From the NCBI RefSeq assembly GCF_001424425.1, contig NZ_LMPT01000019.1, positions 857,372 to 921,371 on the forward strand: DNA of 64,000 bases, written 5' to 3'. Made by a program: the position numbers and the translations under genes. The notes under the pieces are model-generated. The model was not told where the DNA came from. It searched no databases and saw only the letters and a program-made list of their open reading frames with translations. This DNA is from Acidovorax sp. Leaf191. Lineage in GTDB: Bacteria; Pseudomonadota; Gammaproteobacteria; Burkholderiales; Burkholderiaceae_C. Below are positions 46,215-54,220 of the stretch, piece by piece; position 1 is the stretch's first letter, and the number at the start of each line of letters is the position of its first letter.

Positions 46215-46625
46215 ATGATGAAGATCGACGGTGCGTGCTACTGCGGTGCGATCGCCTACGAGGCCGAGGTGCAGCCGGGCACCATCACGGTCTGCCACTG
46301 CGATGATTGCCAGGGCCACTCAGGCTCTGCCTTCCGGGCCAACATCGCGGCTCCTGCGTCCAGCTTTCGGCTGACCCGGGGCACGCCCCGCACCTACATC
46401 AAGACTGCCGCCAGCGGCAACCAGCGCGCTCTGGCGTTCTGCGAGGTGTGCGGCAGCTCGCTCTATGCCTGCGCTGTGAGCGATCCCGCCACTTATTCAC
46501 TGCGGATCGGCACGATCGAACAACGGCACGAGCTCGGCTCGCCGCAGCGGCAGATCTGGACATGTAGGCGACATGACTGGGTGGGGTTGCCGGAAGGCAC
46601 GGCGTCGTTTGAGGAGCAGCCGTAA
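46215..46625 (+). CDS. GFA/Mss4-like zinc-binding protein
   Basis: A 136-residue protein of the glutathione-dependent formaldehyde-activating (GFA) family. Zinc cysteines are in GACYCGAIAY (residues 8 and 10), VCHCDDCQ near residues 27-32 and FCEVCGSSLYA near 75-78. The catalytic role is not established for most members. The start at 46215 or 46218 gives two adjacent Met codons. It is divergent from hemP. Confidence 0.9.
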   Translation: MMKIDGACYCGAIAYEAEVQPGTITVCHCDDCQGHSGSAFRANIAAPASSFRLTRGTPRTYIKTAASGNQRALAFCEVCGSSLYACAVSDPATYSLRIGTIEQRHELGSPQRQIWTCRRHDWVGLPEGTASFEEQP

Positions 46626-46702
46626 CTGCGAGCGATAGCGGACTTCGAGGGGTCGTTCCGGGCCCGGAGCGCATGTTCCCTGGCTGGGTGGTGTAGGCCT
46701 GA

Positions 46703-46981
46703 CTACAGGCGAGCAGCAAACCGCGACGATTCCTGGCTCAGCCCCATGTTTTCCGCCGCTAGCCGCACTTCCGCCCAAAAAACCGGAGGCGAATGACAGA
46801 GTTCGCCCAGGGACTCTGCTTCATGAAGCGCCAAGCCGAGTTCGTTGTGACTTAGGAACTCATCCATCTGACGAAGAATTTCCACTGCTCCGCTGGGGAG
46901 TGGAGACGGAAGGTAGTTTTTGCTTGCAATCAGATGGCCGGAAGTGATTGCCCACGAAGACGGTAAATCCTGGGTCACCAT
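46703..46981 (-). CDS. Small cytoplasmic protein of unknown function
   Basis: A 92-residue protein with no recognised family: an N-terminal VTQDLPSSWAITSGHLIASKNYLPSPLPSG, then helical, acidic segments (EILRQMDEFLSHNELGLALHEAESLGELC). A strong GGAGGT ribosome site lies eight bases before the ATG. Local GC content is below that of neighbours, and a broken upstream frame (47001-47135) ends 20 bases before its start. The layout resembles an orphan immunity gene left after loss of a toxin gene; this is inference only. Confidence 0.65.
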   Translation of the reverse strand: MVTQDLPSSWAITSGHLIASKNYLPSPLPSGAVEILRQMDEFLSHNELGLALHEAESLGELCHSPPVFWAEVRLAAENMGLSQESSRFAARL

Positions 46982-47000
46982 TTTTATCGACCTCCATTCG

Positions 47001-47135
47001 CTATGCCTGCTTCTTGCCGGGGGCCATCATCGTATCAATAGCCGAATCCAGCAAAAGAGACGACGGAATCCCGGAAAGCTCCGCCAAGGCGATGCTGAAT
47101 ATGTTCGCCTGTTTGATTTTTTCTGGGTGGCTGAG
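47001..47135 (-). pseudogene. C-terminal remnant of a lost gene
   Basis: A 44-codon open stretch with no start codon, bounded upstream by a stop, translates as LSHPEKIKQANIFSIALAEL followed by SGIPSSLLLDSAIDTMMAPG and KKQA. It has protein-like composition and ends 20 bases before the 92-residue gene, which has a strong ribosome site. It is too short for family assignment. Confidence 0.4.
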
Positions 47136-47300
47136 CTATGGATGCTTGATTGAAGCCTGTAGCGGATGAGCCCCATCGAAGAAAGCCAAAAGCAAAAGCG
47201 AAACCCCAAAAACAAACCCAGCGCGCCCTCTGCAGGCAAAGCGTGCAGCGGGCGGGCCGGGTGGCGAGGGGGGGTTAGAGGCTGACTCGCAGCCTCAGAA

Positions 47301-47711
47301 TCAAGGCGCTGGGTCCGTCACAAACCCGATCTTGCGCACGCCCGCCCGCTGTGCCGCCGCCATGGCCTGGGCCACGCGTTCGTAGCGCACTTCCTTGTCG
47401 CCGCGGATGTGCAGGTCGGGCTGGGGCTGCTTGGCGGCCTCGGCCTGCAGGCGGGGGAAGAGTTCTTCTTCCGTGACCTGCGTTTCGTTCCAGAAGTACT
47501 TGCCGTCGGCCGACACCGACAGGCGCACGGTTTCGGGCTTGACGTCCTCGGGCTGGTTGGTGGCGCGGGGCAGGTCCACGTTGACCGAGTGCTTCATCAC
47601 CGGCACGGTGATGATGAAGATGATGAGCAGCACCAGCATGACGTCCACCAGGGGCGTCATGTTGATTTCGTTCATCACGTCATCGGCATCGTCTTGGGTT
47701 CCGAAGGCCAT
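47301..47711 (-). CDS. exbD: Biopolymer transport protein ExbD/TolR
   Basis: A 136-residue protein with one N-terminal membrane helix (VDVMLVLLIIFIITVPVM, with the conserved Asp of the proton path in NMTPLVDVML near residue 23) and a periplasmic domain ending ERVAQAMAAAQRAGVRKIGFVTDP. It works with ExbB to energise TonB. It follows exbB after a three-base gap. Confidence 0.95.
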   Translation of the reverse strand: MAFGTQDDADDVMNEINMTPLVDVMLVLLIIFIITVPVMKHSVNVDLPRATNQPEDVKPETVRLSVSADGKYFWNETQVTEEELFPRLQAEAAKQPQPDLHIRGDKEVRYERVAQAMAAAQRAGVRKIGFVTDPAP

Positions 47712-47714
47712 GGC

Positions 47715-48434
47715 TTACGCGCCTTTCTTGAGGGGCAGGACCTTGGCCTGTTCGCCGCCGGCGTTCACGCGGGCACCGGTCACGAAGTAGGCGTGCAGGT
47801 CGTGGGCAAAGCTGTTGAGGCCGCCCAGGATGGACTTGTTGCCGCGCACCAGGGCGTTGTAGCCCAGCACGGCGGGGATGGCCACGGCCAGGCCCAGGGC
47901 CGTCATGATCAGTGCTTCGCCGATGGGGCCGGCCACTTTGTCGATGGTGGACTGGCCCGACGTGCCGATGGCCACCAGTGCGTGGTAGATGCCCCAGACG
48001 GTGCCGAACAGGCCGATGAACGGGGCGGTGGAGCCGACCGAGGCCAGGATGGCCAGGCCCGACTGCAGGCGTGCGGTGAACTCGTCGATGCAGTTGCGCA
48101 GGCAGCGCGTGACCCAGTCGCTGACGTCCAGGCTGTCGTGCAGGTGGGCCTTGGTGTTGCGGTGGTGGGCGGTGGCTTCGCGGCCTTCCAGGGCCAGGTG
48201 GCGGAAGGGGTTGGTGTTGTCGCTGCCCAGCTTGGTCAGGCCTGCGGCAAAGTCCTCGCTGTGCCAGAAGTCCTGCGCAGCGCGGGTGTGCTTCTTGAAC
48301 TTGATGATGTCCAGGGCCTTGATGAAGATGACGATCCACGAGGCCAGCGACATGGCCAGCAGGATGATGGCGACCGCGCGGGTGACGAAGTCACCCTGGA
48401 TCCATACGTTGGCGATGCCGAATTGCGATTCCAT
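47715..48434 (-). CDS. exbB: ExbB/TolQ-type proton channel protein
   Basis: A 239-residue MotA/TolQ/ExbB protein with three membrane helices. The conserved GLFGTVWGIYHALVAIGTSGQSTIDKVAGPIGEALIMTALGLAVAIPAVLGYNA region spans residues 130-185. The Thr/Pro residues lining the proton path are present. It lies between tonB and exbD in one operon. Confidence 0.95.
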   Translation of the reverse strand: MESQFGIANVWIQGDFVTRAVAIILLAMSLASWIVIFIKALDIIKFKKHTRAAQDFWHSEDFAAGLTKLGSDNTNPFRHLALEGREATAHHRNTKAHLHDSLDVSDWVTRCLRNCIDEFTARLQSGLAILASVGSTAPFIGLFGTVWGIYHALVAIGTSGQSTIDKVAGPIGEALIMTALGLAVAIPAVLGYNALVRGNKSILGGLNSFAHDLHAYFVTGARVNAGGEQAKVLPLKKGA

Positions 48435-48465
48435 GAAAAACTCCCTGAAGCTGATCTAAAGCGTT

Positions 48466-48497
48466 GATTGACCGATTGATCGATTGACTGATTGACT
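48466..48497. repeat. Octamer tandem repeat between tonB and exbB
   Basis: Four consecutive units GATTGACC, GATTGATC, GATTGACT, GATTGACT occur directly after the tonB stop codon (minus strand). Unit number could vary by slippage and change tonB-exbB spacing. Confidence 0.8.
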
Positions 48498-48499
48498 GA

Positions 48500-49186
48500 T
48501 TATTCGAGCACGAAGTTGACAGGGACCAGGTTCCACATGGTCGTGGGCACGCCGTCGCGTTTGCCGGGCACGAAGCGCCAGCGCATGACGGCCTCCTGGG
48601 CCTGCTTGTCCAGCCGGTCGAAACCGCTGGACTTGTTGATTTCCACCTGCTGCGGCGTGCCGTCGGTGCCGATCAGCACGCGCAGCACGACCTTGCCCTG
48701 CTCGCCCATGCGCTTGCTGATGGCAGGGTAGCTGGGCTTGGGGTTGTTCAGGTAGGCCGCGTCGCTCGACGGCAGCTCGATCTTGGGCGGGGCCGGCGGC
48801 GCTGGCGGGGCGGGCGGCGCCGGGGGGGCTACCGGGGCTTCGATGGGAGGGGCGGGCGGTTGGGGCGTGGTGATGCCGACAGGCGCGTTGGGCGCCGGCG
48901 TGGGGTCCGGGATGGCCACCGGCATGGGCGCCGGGCGCGGTGCCACCTTGGGGGCGGGGCGCGGTGGTGGTGGCGGGGCCGGCGGCGGCGGGGTGACCTT
49001 CGGGGGAGCCGGCGGCGCGATGAATTCGCTCAGCAGCTCTGCCGGCACGATGACTTCGGCCGCGCGGCGCAGCAGACCCGATTGCAGGGCCCAGATGCCC
49101 GCAACGTGCAGTGCAATGACGGAGCCCACGATCACGGTGTTGCGGCTGACACCCCCGGGAGGAGCGAAACGATCAGGGTGAGACAT
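48500..49186 (-). CDS. tonB: TonB energy-transducing protein
   Basis: A 228-residue TonB: an N-terminal membrane anchor (VIVGSVIALHVAGIWALQ, with the conserved His), a Pro-rich periplasmic stretch from about residue 48 to 145 built of PPAP and PPPP blocks, and the C-terminal TonB domain (YLNNPKPSYPAISKRMGEQGKVVLRVLIGTDGTPQQVE ... FDRLDKQAQEAVMRWRF). It spans the periplasm to energise receptors such as the one at 51746. It is first in tonB-exbB-exbD. Confidence 0.95.
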   Translation of the reverse strand: MSHPDRFAPPGGVSRNTVIVGSVIALHVAGIWALQSGLLRRAAEVIVPAELLSEFIAPPAPPKVTPPPPAPPPPPRPAPKVAPRPAPMPVAIPDPTPAPNAPVGITTPQPPAPPIEAPVAPPAPPAPPAPPAPPKIELPSSDAAYLNNPKPSYPAISKRMGEQGKVVLRVLIGTDGTPQQVEINKSSGFDRLDKQAQEAVMRWRFVPGKRDGVPTTMWNLVPVNFVLE

Positions 49187-49189
49187 AAA

Positions 49190-49235
49190 AATGATAGCTG
49201 CTAGCGCTTGTGTACCAAGCGCTAGAGCTCTAAAA
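49190..49235. repeat. Palindromic repeat copy B
   Basis: TGATAGCTGC followed by a 9-bp stem TAGCGCTTG-N5-CAAGCGCTA (49202-49224). It lies in the gap upstream of tonB. Confidence 0.7.
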
Positions 49236-49243
49236 GACCTTTG

Positions 49244-49318
49244 TTATTTGCGAAAGATCCACCAGGCCGAGCCTGCGACGAGGATCAGACTGCCAGCGAG
49301 CGTTGAGAGGAGTTCCAT
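49244..49318 (-). CDS. Possible 24-residue membrane protein overlapping bfd
   Basis: A 24-codon frame, MELLSTLAGSLILVAGSAWW then IFRK, overlaps the 3' end of bfd in another frame and ends before tonB. It consists of one hydrophobic helix with a basic C-terminus, and GGAAAG is upstream of the ATG. It is too short for any family test. Its position between bfd and tonB suggests a small regulator of the iron-transport complex or a chance frame. Confidence 0.4.
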   Translation of the reverse strand: MELLSTLAGSLILVAGSAWWIFRK

Positions 49319-49557
49319 GACTTGCTTTCCAAAATGGAGCTGGCAAGCTGGATCGTTTGCGGCGCTGCATCGTTGTGCAGTGCGGCCACCGGGTTCGACG
49401 CACTGCACTGCGCGACCACATCGCGGGCGCAGCTTTCGCAGCATCCGCATTGGGTGGCGACGCCCAGCTCGAACTGGATCTCGTCAAAGCTCATTCCGGC
49501 ACGTGCGTGGCGGGCGATCTCACGGTCCGATATCCGGCGGCAAACACAGACGATCAT
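49285..49557 (-). CDS. bfd: Bacterioferritin-associated ferredoxin-like 2Fe-2S protein
   Basis: A 90-residue Bfd-like protein: MIVCVCRRISDREI opens with CxC (residues 4 and 6), and ATQCGCCESCARDV near residue 38 supplies the other cysteines. Bfd binds a 2Fe-2S cluster and releases iron from bacterioferritin. The C-terminal 35 residues go beyond the usual Bfd length and overlap the small frame at 49244. A Fur-box-like stretch lies upstream. Confidence 0.88.
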   Translation of the reverse strand: MIVCVCRRISDREIARHARAGMSFDEIQFELGVATQCGCCESCARDVVAQCSASNPVAALHNDAAPQTIQLASSILESKSWNSSQRSLAV

Positions 49558-49600
49558 GGCGGCAGGCAGTGTGGCTGGCTGTTGAAGGTGTCGCTATTAT

Positions 49601-49623
49601 AAATAAGAATCTATCGCATTTGC
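49601..49623. promoter_or_regulatory. Fur-box-like region upstream of bfd
   Basis: The A/T-rich stretch AAATAAGAATCTATCGCATT plus TGC resembles Fur sites (AATAAGAAT ... ATTTGC half-sites). It lies 45-65 bases upstream of the bfd start. The match is partial. Confidence 0.5.
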
Positions 49624-49668
49624 AATAAACCATTTCTGCCAAGAGGGAGAAACCGGCGCAAAGGCGCG

Positions 49669-50796
49669 TCAATCGGGGCTGTCTGCCGTCAGCAAGGCTG
49701 GCGTGGCGTCCGCCAGCGTGGCGCAACCGGTCAGGGCCATGGCGATCTCCAGCTCGTCGCGCAGCAGCCGCAGCACATGGGCGACGCCGGTGGCCCCGGC
49801 GTTGGCCAGCCCCCAGACGGCCGGGCGCCCCACCAGCACGGCGGACGCCCCCAGCGCCATCGCCTTGAGCACGTCGGTGCCGCGCCGGATGCCGCCATCG
49901 ACCAGCACCGGCACGGCGCCGCCCACGGCCTGCACCACGCGCGGCAGGGCGGTGGCCGTGGCCGGGGCGGTGTCCAGTGTGCGGCCGCCGTGGTTGGACA
50001 CGATGACGCCCGCAACGCCGGCCGCCACGGCCTGGCGCGCATCGGACGGGTGCAGCACGCCTTTGAGCAGCACGGGCAGGCGGGTGATGGACTGCAGCCA
50101 CGCCACGTCGTCCCAGGTGGGGGCGTGGTGCAGCAGTCCGTCGAACAGCGCGCTCTGGTCGGCGCCGAGGGCGGGGGCGGGCGGCGCCTGCATGCCCGCC
50201 AGGTTGACGGGCGCGATGCCCGGCGGCAGGCGAAAGCCCGCCCGGCGCTCCCGGTCGCGGGCGCCGCTCGTGGGCGCGTCCACCGTGAGCACCAGGGCTT
50301 CGTACCCCGCGGCCTCGGCGCGCTGGACCAGGGCGCGTGTGAAGCCGCGGTCCGGCTGCAGGTACAGCTGAAACCACAGCGGGCCGCGGCCGGGGTCGGG
50401 CAGCACCGCCTGGGCGATGGCCTCCAGCGGCATGCTCGCCTGGGTGCTCAGCACCACGCCGGCGCCCAGTGCCGCGGCCGCATAGGCCATCGCCACTTCG
50501 CCGTCGGCATGGGCCAGGCGCTGAAAGGCCACGGGTGCCAGCAGGATGGGGTGCGCCAGCGTGCGGCCCAGCAGCTCAATGCGGGTGTGCCCGCCAGCCA
50601 GCGGCCGCAGCACGCGGGGCCACAGGGGCAGGGCGTCCCACGCGCTGCGGTTGCTGCGCAGGCTGATCTCGTCGGCCGCGCCGCCGCTGAAGTAGGCCCA
50701 GGCGTTGTCGTCCAGGTGTTGCCGGGCCTGCTGCTCATGGTCGGCCAGGCTGGCGAGGCCGGGAGGGAGCTGTTGGCGTGCTGGGACGTGGGTCAT
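49669..50796 (-). CDS. FMN-dependent alpha-hydroxy-acid oxidizing protein
   Basis: A 375-residue TIM-barrel flavoenzyme of the lactate/glycolate oxidase family. Conserved sites are YFSGGAADE near residue 36, APVAFQRLAH near 88, the catalytic His-Arg region VSNHGGRTLD near 263, and DGGIRRGTDVLKAMALGASAVLVGRP near 300. It oxidises an alpha-hydroxy acid such as L-lactate to the keto acid. It is transcribed toward bfd and its location in the iron region is probably accidental. Confidence 0.9.
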   Translation of the reverse strand: MTHVPARQQLPPGLASLADHEQQARQHLDDNAWAYFSGGAADEISLRSNRSAWDALPLWPRVLRPLAGGHTRIELLGRTLAHPILLAPVAFQRLAHADGEVAMAYAAAALGAGVVLSTQASMPLEAIAQAVLPDPGRGPLWFQLYLQPDRGFTRALVQRAEAAGYEALVLTVDAPTSGARDRERRAGFRLPPGIAPVNLAGMQAPPAPALGADQSALFDGLLHHAPTWDDVAWLQSITRLPVLLKGVLHPSDARQAVAAGVAGVIVSNHGGRTLDTAPATATALPRVVQAVGGAVPVLVDGGIRRGTDVLKAMALGASAVLVGRPAVWGLANAGATGVAHVLRLLRDELEIAMALTGCATLADATPALLTADSPD

Positions 50797-50810
50797 GGCA
50801 ATGAAAAAAG

Positions 50811-50855
50811 CACCTGCCGCGCATTCAGCAAGCGCGAGGTGCTATCAATAAATGA
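50811..50855 (-). repeat. Palindromic repeat copy E
   Basis: The reverse complement contains ATTGATAGC, then CTCGCGCTTG, as in copy A. The outer arms GCACCT (50811-50816) and AGGTGC (50837-50842) enclose it. It lies 15 bases upstream of the hydroxy-acid oxidase start. Confidence 0.6.
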
Positions 50856-50944
50856 GCAAATTGGTTGGCATGGCCGCCGGGGGCTGGATGTGGGGCAAGA
50901 CCTGGGGCCGGGCCTGCGGCTGTAGCGGGTCCGCCAGGCGCCTG

Positions 50945-51637
50945 TCACACGTCGGCCCACATGCGCAGCAGGTTGTGGTACGTGCCCGACAGAGCGATGA
51001 CCGACGGGTCGGTCTCGCCCACGCTCTGGCGCAGGCGCAGCAGGGCCATGTCCATGTCGAACAAGAGCTGGCGCTGCTCCAGCCCGCGCACCATGCTCTC
51101 GACCCAGAAGAAGCTGCTGATGCGGTGGCCGCGGGTGACCGGCGACACCTGGTGCACGGTGCTGCTGGGGTACAGGATCATGTCGCCGGCCGGCAGCTTG
51201 ATGCGCTTGTCGCCCCAGGCTTCGGTGGCGACCAGTTCGCCGCCGTCGTATTCGTCCGGCGGCGTGAGGAACAGCGTGCACGACAGGTCGCTGCGCACCC
51301 AGGCGTTGTCTGCCTTGGAGTGCATGACGGCGCTGTCCACGTGGCGGCCATAGAAGTTGGCGCCGCCGCCGTAGCGGTTGAACAGCGGGTTGTAGATGCG
51401 CCGGGGCAGGGCGGCCGAAAAAAAGAGCGCATTGCGGGCCAGCGCGGCCTTGACGATGCCCTGCAGCTGGGCCGACAGCTCGCTGCCCTGGGCGAGCTGC
51501 TGGTTGTTCTTCTGGTGCACGGCCTGGCTGCCTGCGCTGCGGGCGCCGTCCACCCAGGGGGTGTCGGTCGCCCAGAGCTTTTGCCGGAACAGGGCCACCT
51601 CGTCGGCCGTCAGTACGTCTTTGATGTGCAGGAACAT
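50945..51637 (-). CDS. PKHD-type Fe(II)/2-oxoglutarate hydroxylase (PiuC/YbiX family)
   Basis: A 230-residue 2-oxoglutarate-dependent oxygenase. The metal triad is His99-x-Asp101 (FYGRHVDSAV) and His162 (STVHQVSPV), with the 2-oxoglutarate Arg at 172 (GHRISSFF). Relatives (PiuC) are co-located with catecholate siderophore receptors. It lies 108 bases downstream of the receptor gene on the same strand. Its substrate is not established in the family. Confidence 0.92.
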   Translation of the reverse strand: MFLHIKDVLTADEVALFRQKLWATDTPWVDGARSAGSQAVHQKNNQQLAQGSELSAQLQGIVKAALARNALFFSAALPRRIYNPLFNRYGGGANFYGRHVDSAVMHSKADNAWVRSDLSCTLFLTPPDEYDGGELVATEAWGDKRIKLPAGDMILYPSSTVHQVSPVTRGHRISSFFWVESMVRGLEQRQLLFDMDMALLRLRQSVGETDPSVIALSGTYHNLLRMWADV

Positions 51638-51650
51638 GGGGTCCGATTGT

Positions 51651-51678
51651 GACTCCGCCCCAATGAAGGGGCGGAGTC
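51651..51678. other. Perfect 11-bp hairpin between receptor and hydroxylase genes
   Basis: GACTCCGCCCC (51651-51661), loop AATGAA, GGGGCGGAGTC (51668-51678). There is no T run on the minus strand. It may attenuate or stabilise the mRNA between the receptor and PKHD genes. Confidence 0.6.
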
Positions 51679-51690
51679 GTTTCGTCAGAA

Positions 51691-51714
51691 CATCAACGCA
51701 TCAACGCATCAACG
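51691..51714. repeat. Octamer tandem repeat CATCAACG x3
   Basis: Three perfect copies of CATCAACG lie downstream of the siderophore-receptor stop codon, followed by the palindrome CGACATGTCG (51716-51725). Confidence 0.85.
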
Positions 51715-51745
51715 TCGACATGTCGATGCATCAGCGCATCGAAGG

Positions 51746-53983
51746 TCAGAAGCGCGTCTTCAGCGACACCTGCACGGAACGTGCCGTGCCCGGCGTGTAG
51801 AAGCCGCGGTACAGGCCGTCCGCATAGGTGCGGTCGAACAGGTTGTTGACGTTGAGCTTGAGCGTCGTCTTGTCGTCGAACGCGTACTCGACCATGGCGT
51901 CCATCACCGCGAAGCCGCTGGCGTACACGGCACGCGAGCCTTCGGGGTTTTGCTTGCCGCGGTAGGTCACGCCCGCGCCCACGCGGATCTTGGAAGTGAC
52001 GGCGTAGGTCGTCCACACGCTGCCGCTGTGCTTGGGCGTGAGGCCGGGGCGGTCGCCCTGCGCCTGGGCGCCACCGCCGTTGGCGGGCACCACCACATTG
52101 CTGTGGTCGATCTTGGCCGAGGGGATCCAGGTGTGGTTGGCGAACAGTTCCCACTGGGGCGTCAGGCGGCCGGCCAGGTTGAATTCCATGCCGGTGGCGT
52201 GGCGCTTGCCGGACAGCAGCTCTTGCTGGGCTGCGGTGTCGGGGTCGGTGTTGCGCTCGTTGTACTTCTGGCTGTAGAAGGCGGCCACACCCAGCAGGGC
52301 GCGGCGCTCGAACAGCTCGAACTTGCTGCCGATCTCGAAGTTGCGGCTCTTTTCGGGGTCGGTGTTGGCCGTGCGCGCCGTGGTCGTGCCGGGGTTGCCG
52401 AACTGGTAGGTGTCGCCCGAGGTGTTGTACGAAGTGCCGTACGACACGTAGTACGAGGTCAGCTCGGTGGGCTGGAACAGCAGGCCCACGCGGGGGCTGA
52501 CCAGGCTGTCGGAGCGGGAGTTGCTCAGCGCGCCGGTGGCGTTCTTGTACGAAGCCTTGAAGTTGTCGTAGCGCAGGCCGCCCACCAGCTTCAGGGTGTC
52601 GTTGATCGCGACGGTGTCCTGGAAGTACAGGCCCAGGTTGCGCGACGTGAAGGTGTTCCACTGCACCGGTGCGCGGCCGTCGGCCACCCAGGCGCCGTCA
52701 TTGGGCGAGCCCACGGTGGTGTTGGGGCGCGGCGTGGTGTTGGCGTAGTTCTGGTTGCGCTTGGCATCGTCGTCGTAGTAGTCGACGCCGGCCAGCACCG
52801 TGTGCTTGCGGCCGCCCCAGTTGAAGGTGTTGTTGTAGTCGCTTTGCACCTGCAGGACATCGCTTTCGCCCAGGCGGCCCTTGGAGCCACGGGTCAGCAC
52901 GGTGTTGCCGTTGATCTGACCCAGCGTGATGTTGCCGTTCTGAAAGCCGATGGTGCTGGCCAGCAGGTCGCGCTCGTACTGGCCGTAGCGCAGGCGGGTG
53001 GTCAGCTCGCCGTTGTCGTCGAAACGGTGGATGTGGCCCAGCGTGACGTACTGCGACGAGGTGTTGTTGTGGTCGCTGGCCAGGCCGTAGTAGTTGCGGG
53101 CTTCGAGCGGCGTGTTGATCTTGCCGTCGACCACGCGCCAGGGGTGGTTGTACAGCGGGCGGCCCTTGGATTCGAGGTAGTACAGCCCGATCGAGAACTC
53201 GTCGCGCGTGCCGATGCCCCAGGCGAAGGTGGGCGCAATGCCGCGCTTGTCCTGCTTGGCGCCGTAGTTGTCGTACTCCTGCACCATGGCGTTCAGGCGG
53301 AAGGCCGCGTTCTCGCCGGTCTTCCAGTTGAAGTCGCCCGTGGCGCGGTGGAACTGGCCGGTGCCGAAGGTGTAGCTGGCTTCGTGCTGGTCGATCAGCA
53401 GCGGGTACTTGTTGACCTGGTTGACGATGCCGCCGGTCGAGCCCTTGCCGAACAGCATGGAGGCCGAGCCCTTGAGCACTTCGATGCGGTCGTTGTTGAA
53501 CGTGTCGCGCTCGATCAGCGGAGCGTCCTTCATGCCGTCCACATAGATGTCACCGGCCAGGCCCAGCGAGAAGCCGCGCATGCGCACGTCTTCTTCGCCC
53601 GTTTCGCCCGACTGGAAGGTCACGCCCGCCGTGGTGCGCAGCACCTCGCGGAAGTCGTCCTGGTTGCGGTCGTTCATCAGCTTTTCGGTGAACACCGTCA
53701 CGGACTGGGGGATGTCCTTGATGTCCTGGTTGCCCTTGCCGACGGTGGTCTTCTTGAGCAGCAGGGTGTCCTTGCCTTGCACTTCGGCCGCTTCCTGCAC
53801 CGTCACGGTGGACATCGTGGCTTCCGGTGTGCCGGACTGGGCCATGGCGCCCATGGAGGCGGCCAGCATCAGGGCGCCCAGGGGCAGCAGCGCCAAATCG
53901 GAAGATGCGCCGGCGGGGGCGGAAACAGGGGATGCGGTTTGACGCAGCGCGGTGCTGCGGCGCTGAGCGCGTGATTTAGCCAA
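51746..53983 (-). CDS. TonB-dependent catecholate-type siderophore receptor (Fiu-like)
   Basis: A 745-residue outer-membrane receptor. A long, Arg-rich N-terminus leads to a signal sequence (LALLPLGALMLAASMGAMAQ), a TonB-box-like STVTVQEAAEV, the plug domain (DIKDIPQSVTVFTEKLMND; RMRGFSLGLAGDIYVDGMKD; SASMLFGKGSTGGIVNQV) and a 22-strand barrel ending in a C-terminal aromatic (VSLKTRF). It imports Fe-siderophore complexes, energised by the TonB/ExbBD set encoded 3 kb away. A Fur-box-like site lies upstream. It resembles Fiu in the companion PKHD gene and plug motifs; the actual siderophore is unknown. Confidence 0.94.
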   Translation of the reverse strand: MAKSRAQRRSTALRQTASPVSAPAGASSDLALLPLGALMLAASMGAMAQSGTPEATMSTVTVQEAAEVQGKDTLLLKKTTVGKGNQDIKDIPQSVTVFTEKLMNDRNQDDFREVLRTTAGVTFQSGETGEEDVRMRGFSLGLAGDIYVDGMKDAPLIERDTFNNDRIEVLKGSASMLFGKGSTGGIVNQVNKYPLLIDQHEASYTFGTGQFHRATGDFNWKTGENAAFRLNAMVQEYDNYGAKQDKRGIAPTFAWGIGTRDEFSIGLYYLESKGRPLYNHPWRVVDGKINTPLEARNYYGLASDHNNTSSQYVTLGHIHRFDDNGELTTRLRYGQYERDLLASTIGFQNGNITLGQINGNTVLTRGSKGRLGESDVLQVQSDYNNTFNWGGRKHTVLAGVDYYDDDAKRNQNYANTTPRPNTTVGSPNDGAWVADGRAPVQWNTFTSRNLGLYFQDTVAINDTLKLVGGLRYDNFKASYKNATGALSNSRSDSLVSPRVGLLFQPTELTSYYVSYGTSYNTSGDTYQFGNPGTTTARTANTDPEKSRNFEIGSKFELFERRALLGVAAFYSQKYNERNTDPDTAAQQELLSGKRHATGMEFNLAGRLTPQWELFANHTWIPSAKIDHSNVVVPANGGGAQAQGDRPGLTPKHSGSVWTTYAVTSKIRVGAGVTYRGKQNPEGSRAVYASGFAVMDAMVEYAFDDKTTLKLNVNNLFDRTYADGLYRGFYTPGTARSVQVSLKTRF

Positions 53984-54110
53984 GATGGACTCCGTCGATG
54001 GGGGATGTGCAGGTCGGCGCCCGATGTGCGCCGCAAGCGAGTCGGATGCAATGACGCTTGTGAGAAAAACTTCACAAAGTCATGCTTCGTCGTGCATCTT
54101 TATGTTACAT

Positions 54111-54135
54111 CGAATGAGGGTCATTCTCATTTGCA
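54111..54135. promoter_or_regulatory. Fur-box-like site upstream of the siderophore receptor
   Basis: GAATGAGGGTCATTCTCATT and the following TTGC read on the minus strand as GCAAATGAGAATGACCCTCA, matching the AATGAGAATNATTCTCATT type of Fur site with few mismatches. It lies about 130 bases upstream of the receptor start. Confidence 0.75.
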
Positions 54136-54173
54136 TTGACGTCTGCACGCCACACTTTGGCGGGGTCCCAACG

Positions 54174-54200
54174 AAAAAAAGCCGGCAGGGCCGGCTTTTT
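54174..54200. terminator. Terminator downstream of the SWIB gene
   Basis: GCCGGC (54181-54186) pairs with GCCGGC (54190-54195), extended by A and T runs on both sides. On the minus strand it is followed by a T7 run, so it ends the SWIB transcript. Confidence 0.9.
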
Positions 54201-54220
54201 CTCAGGGCGCGGAGCGCTTC

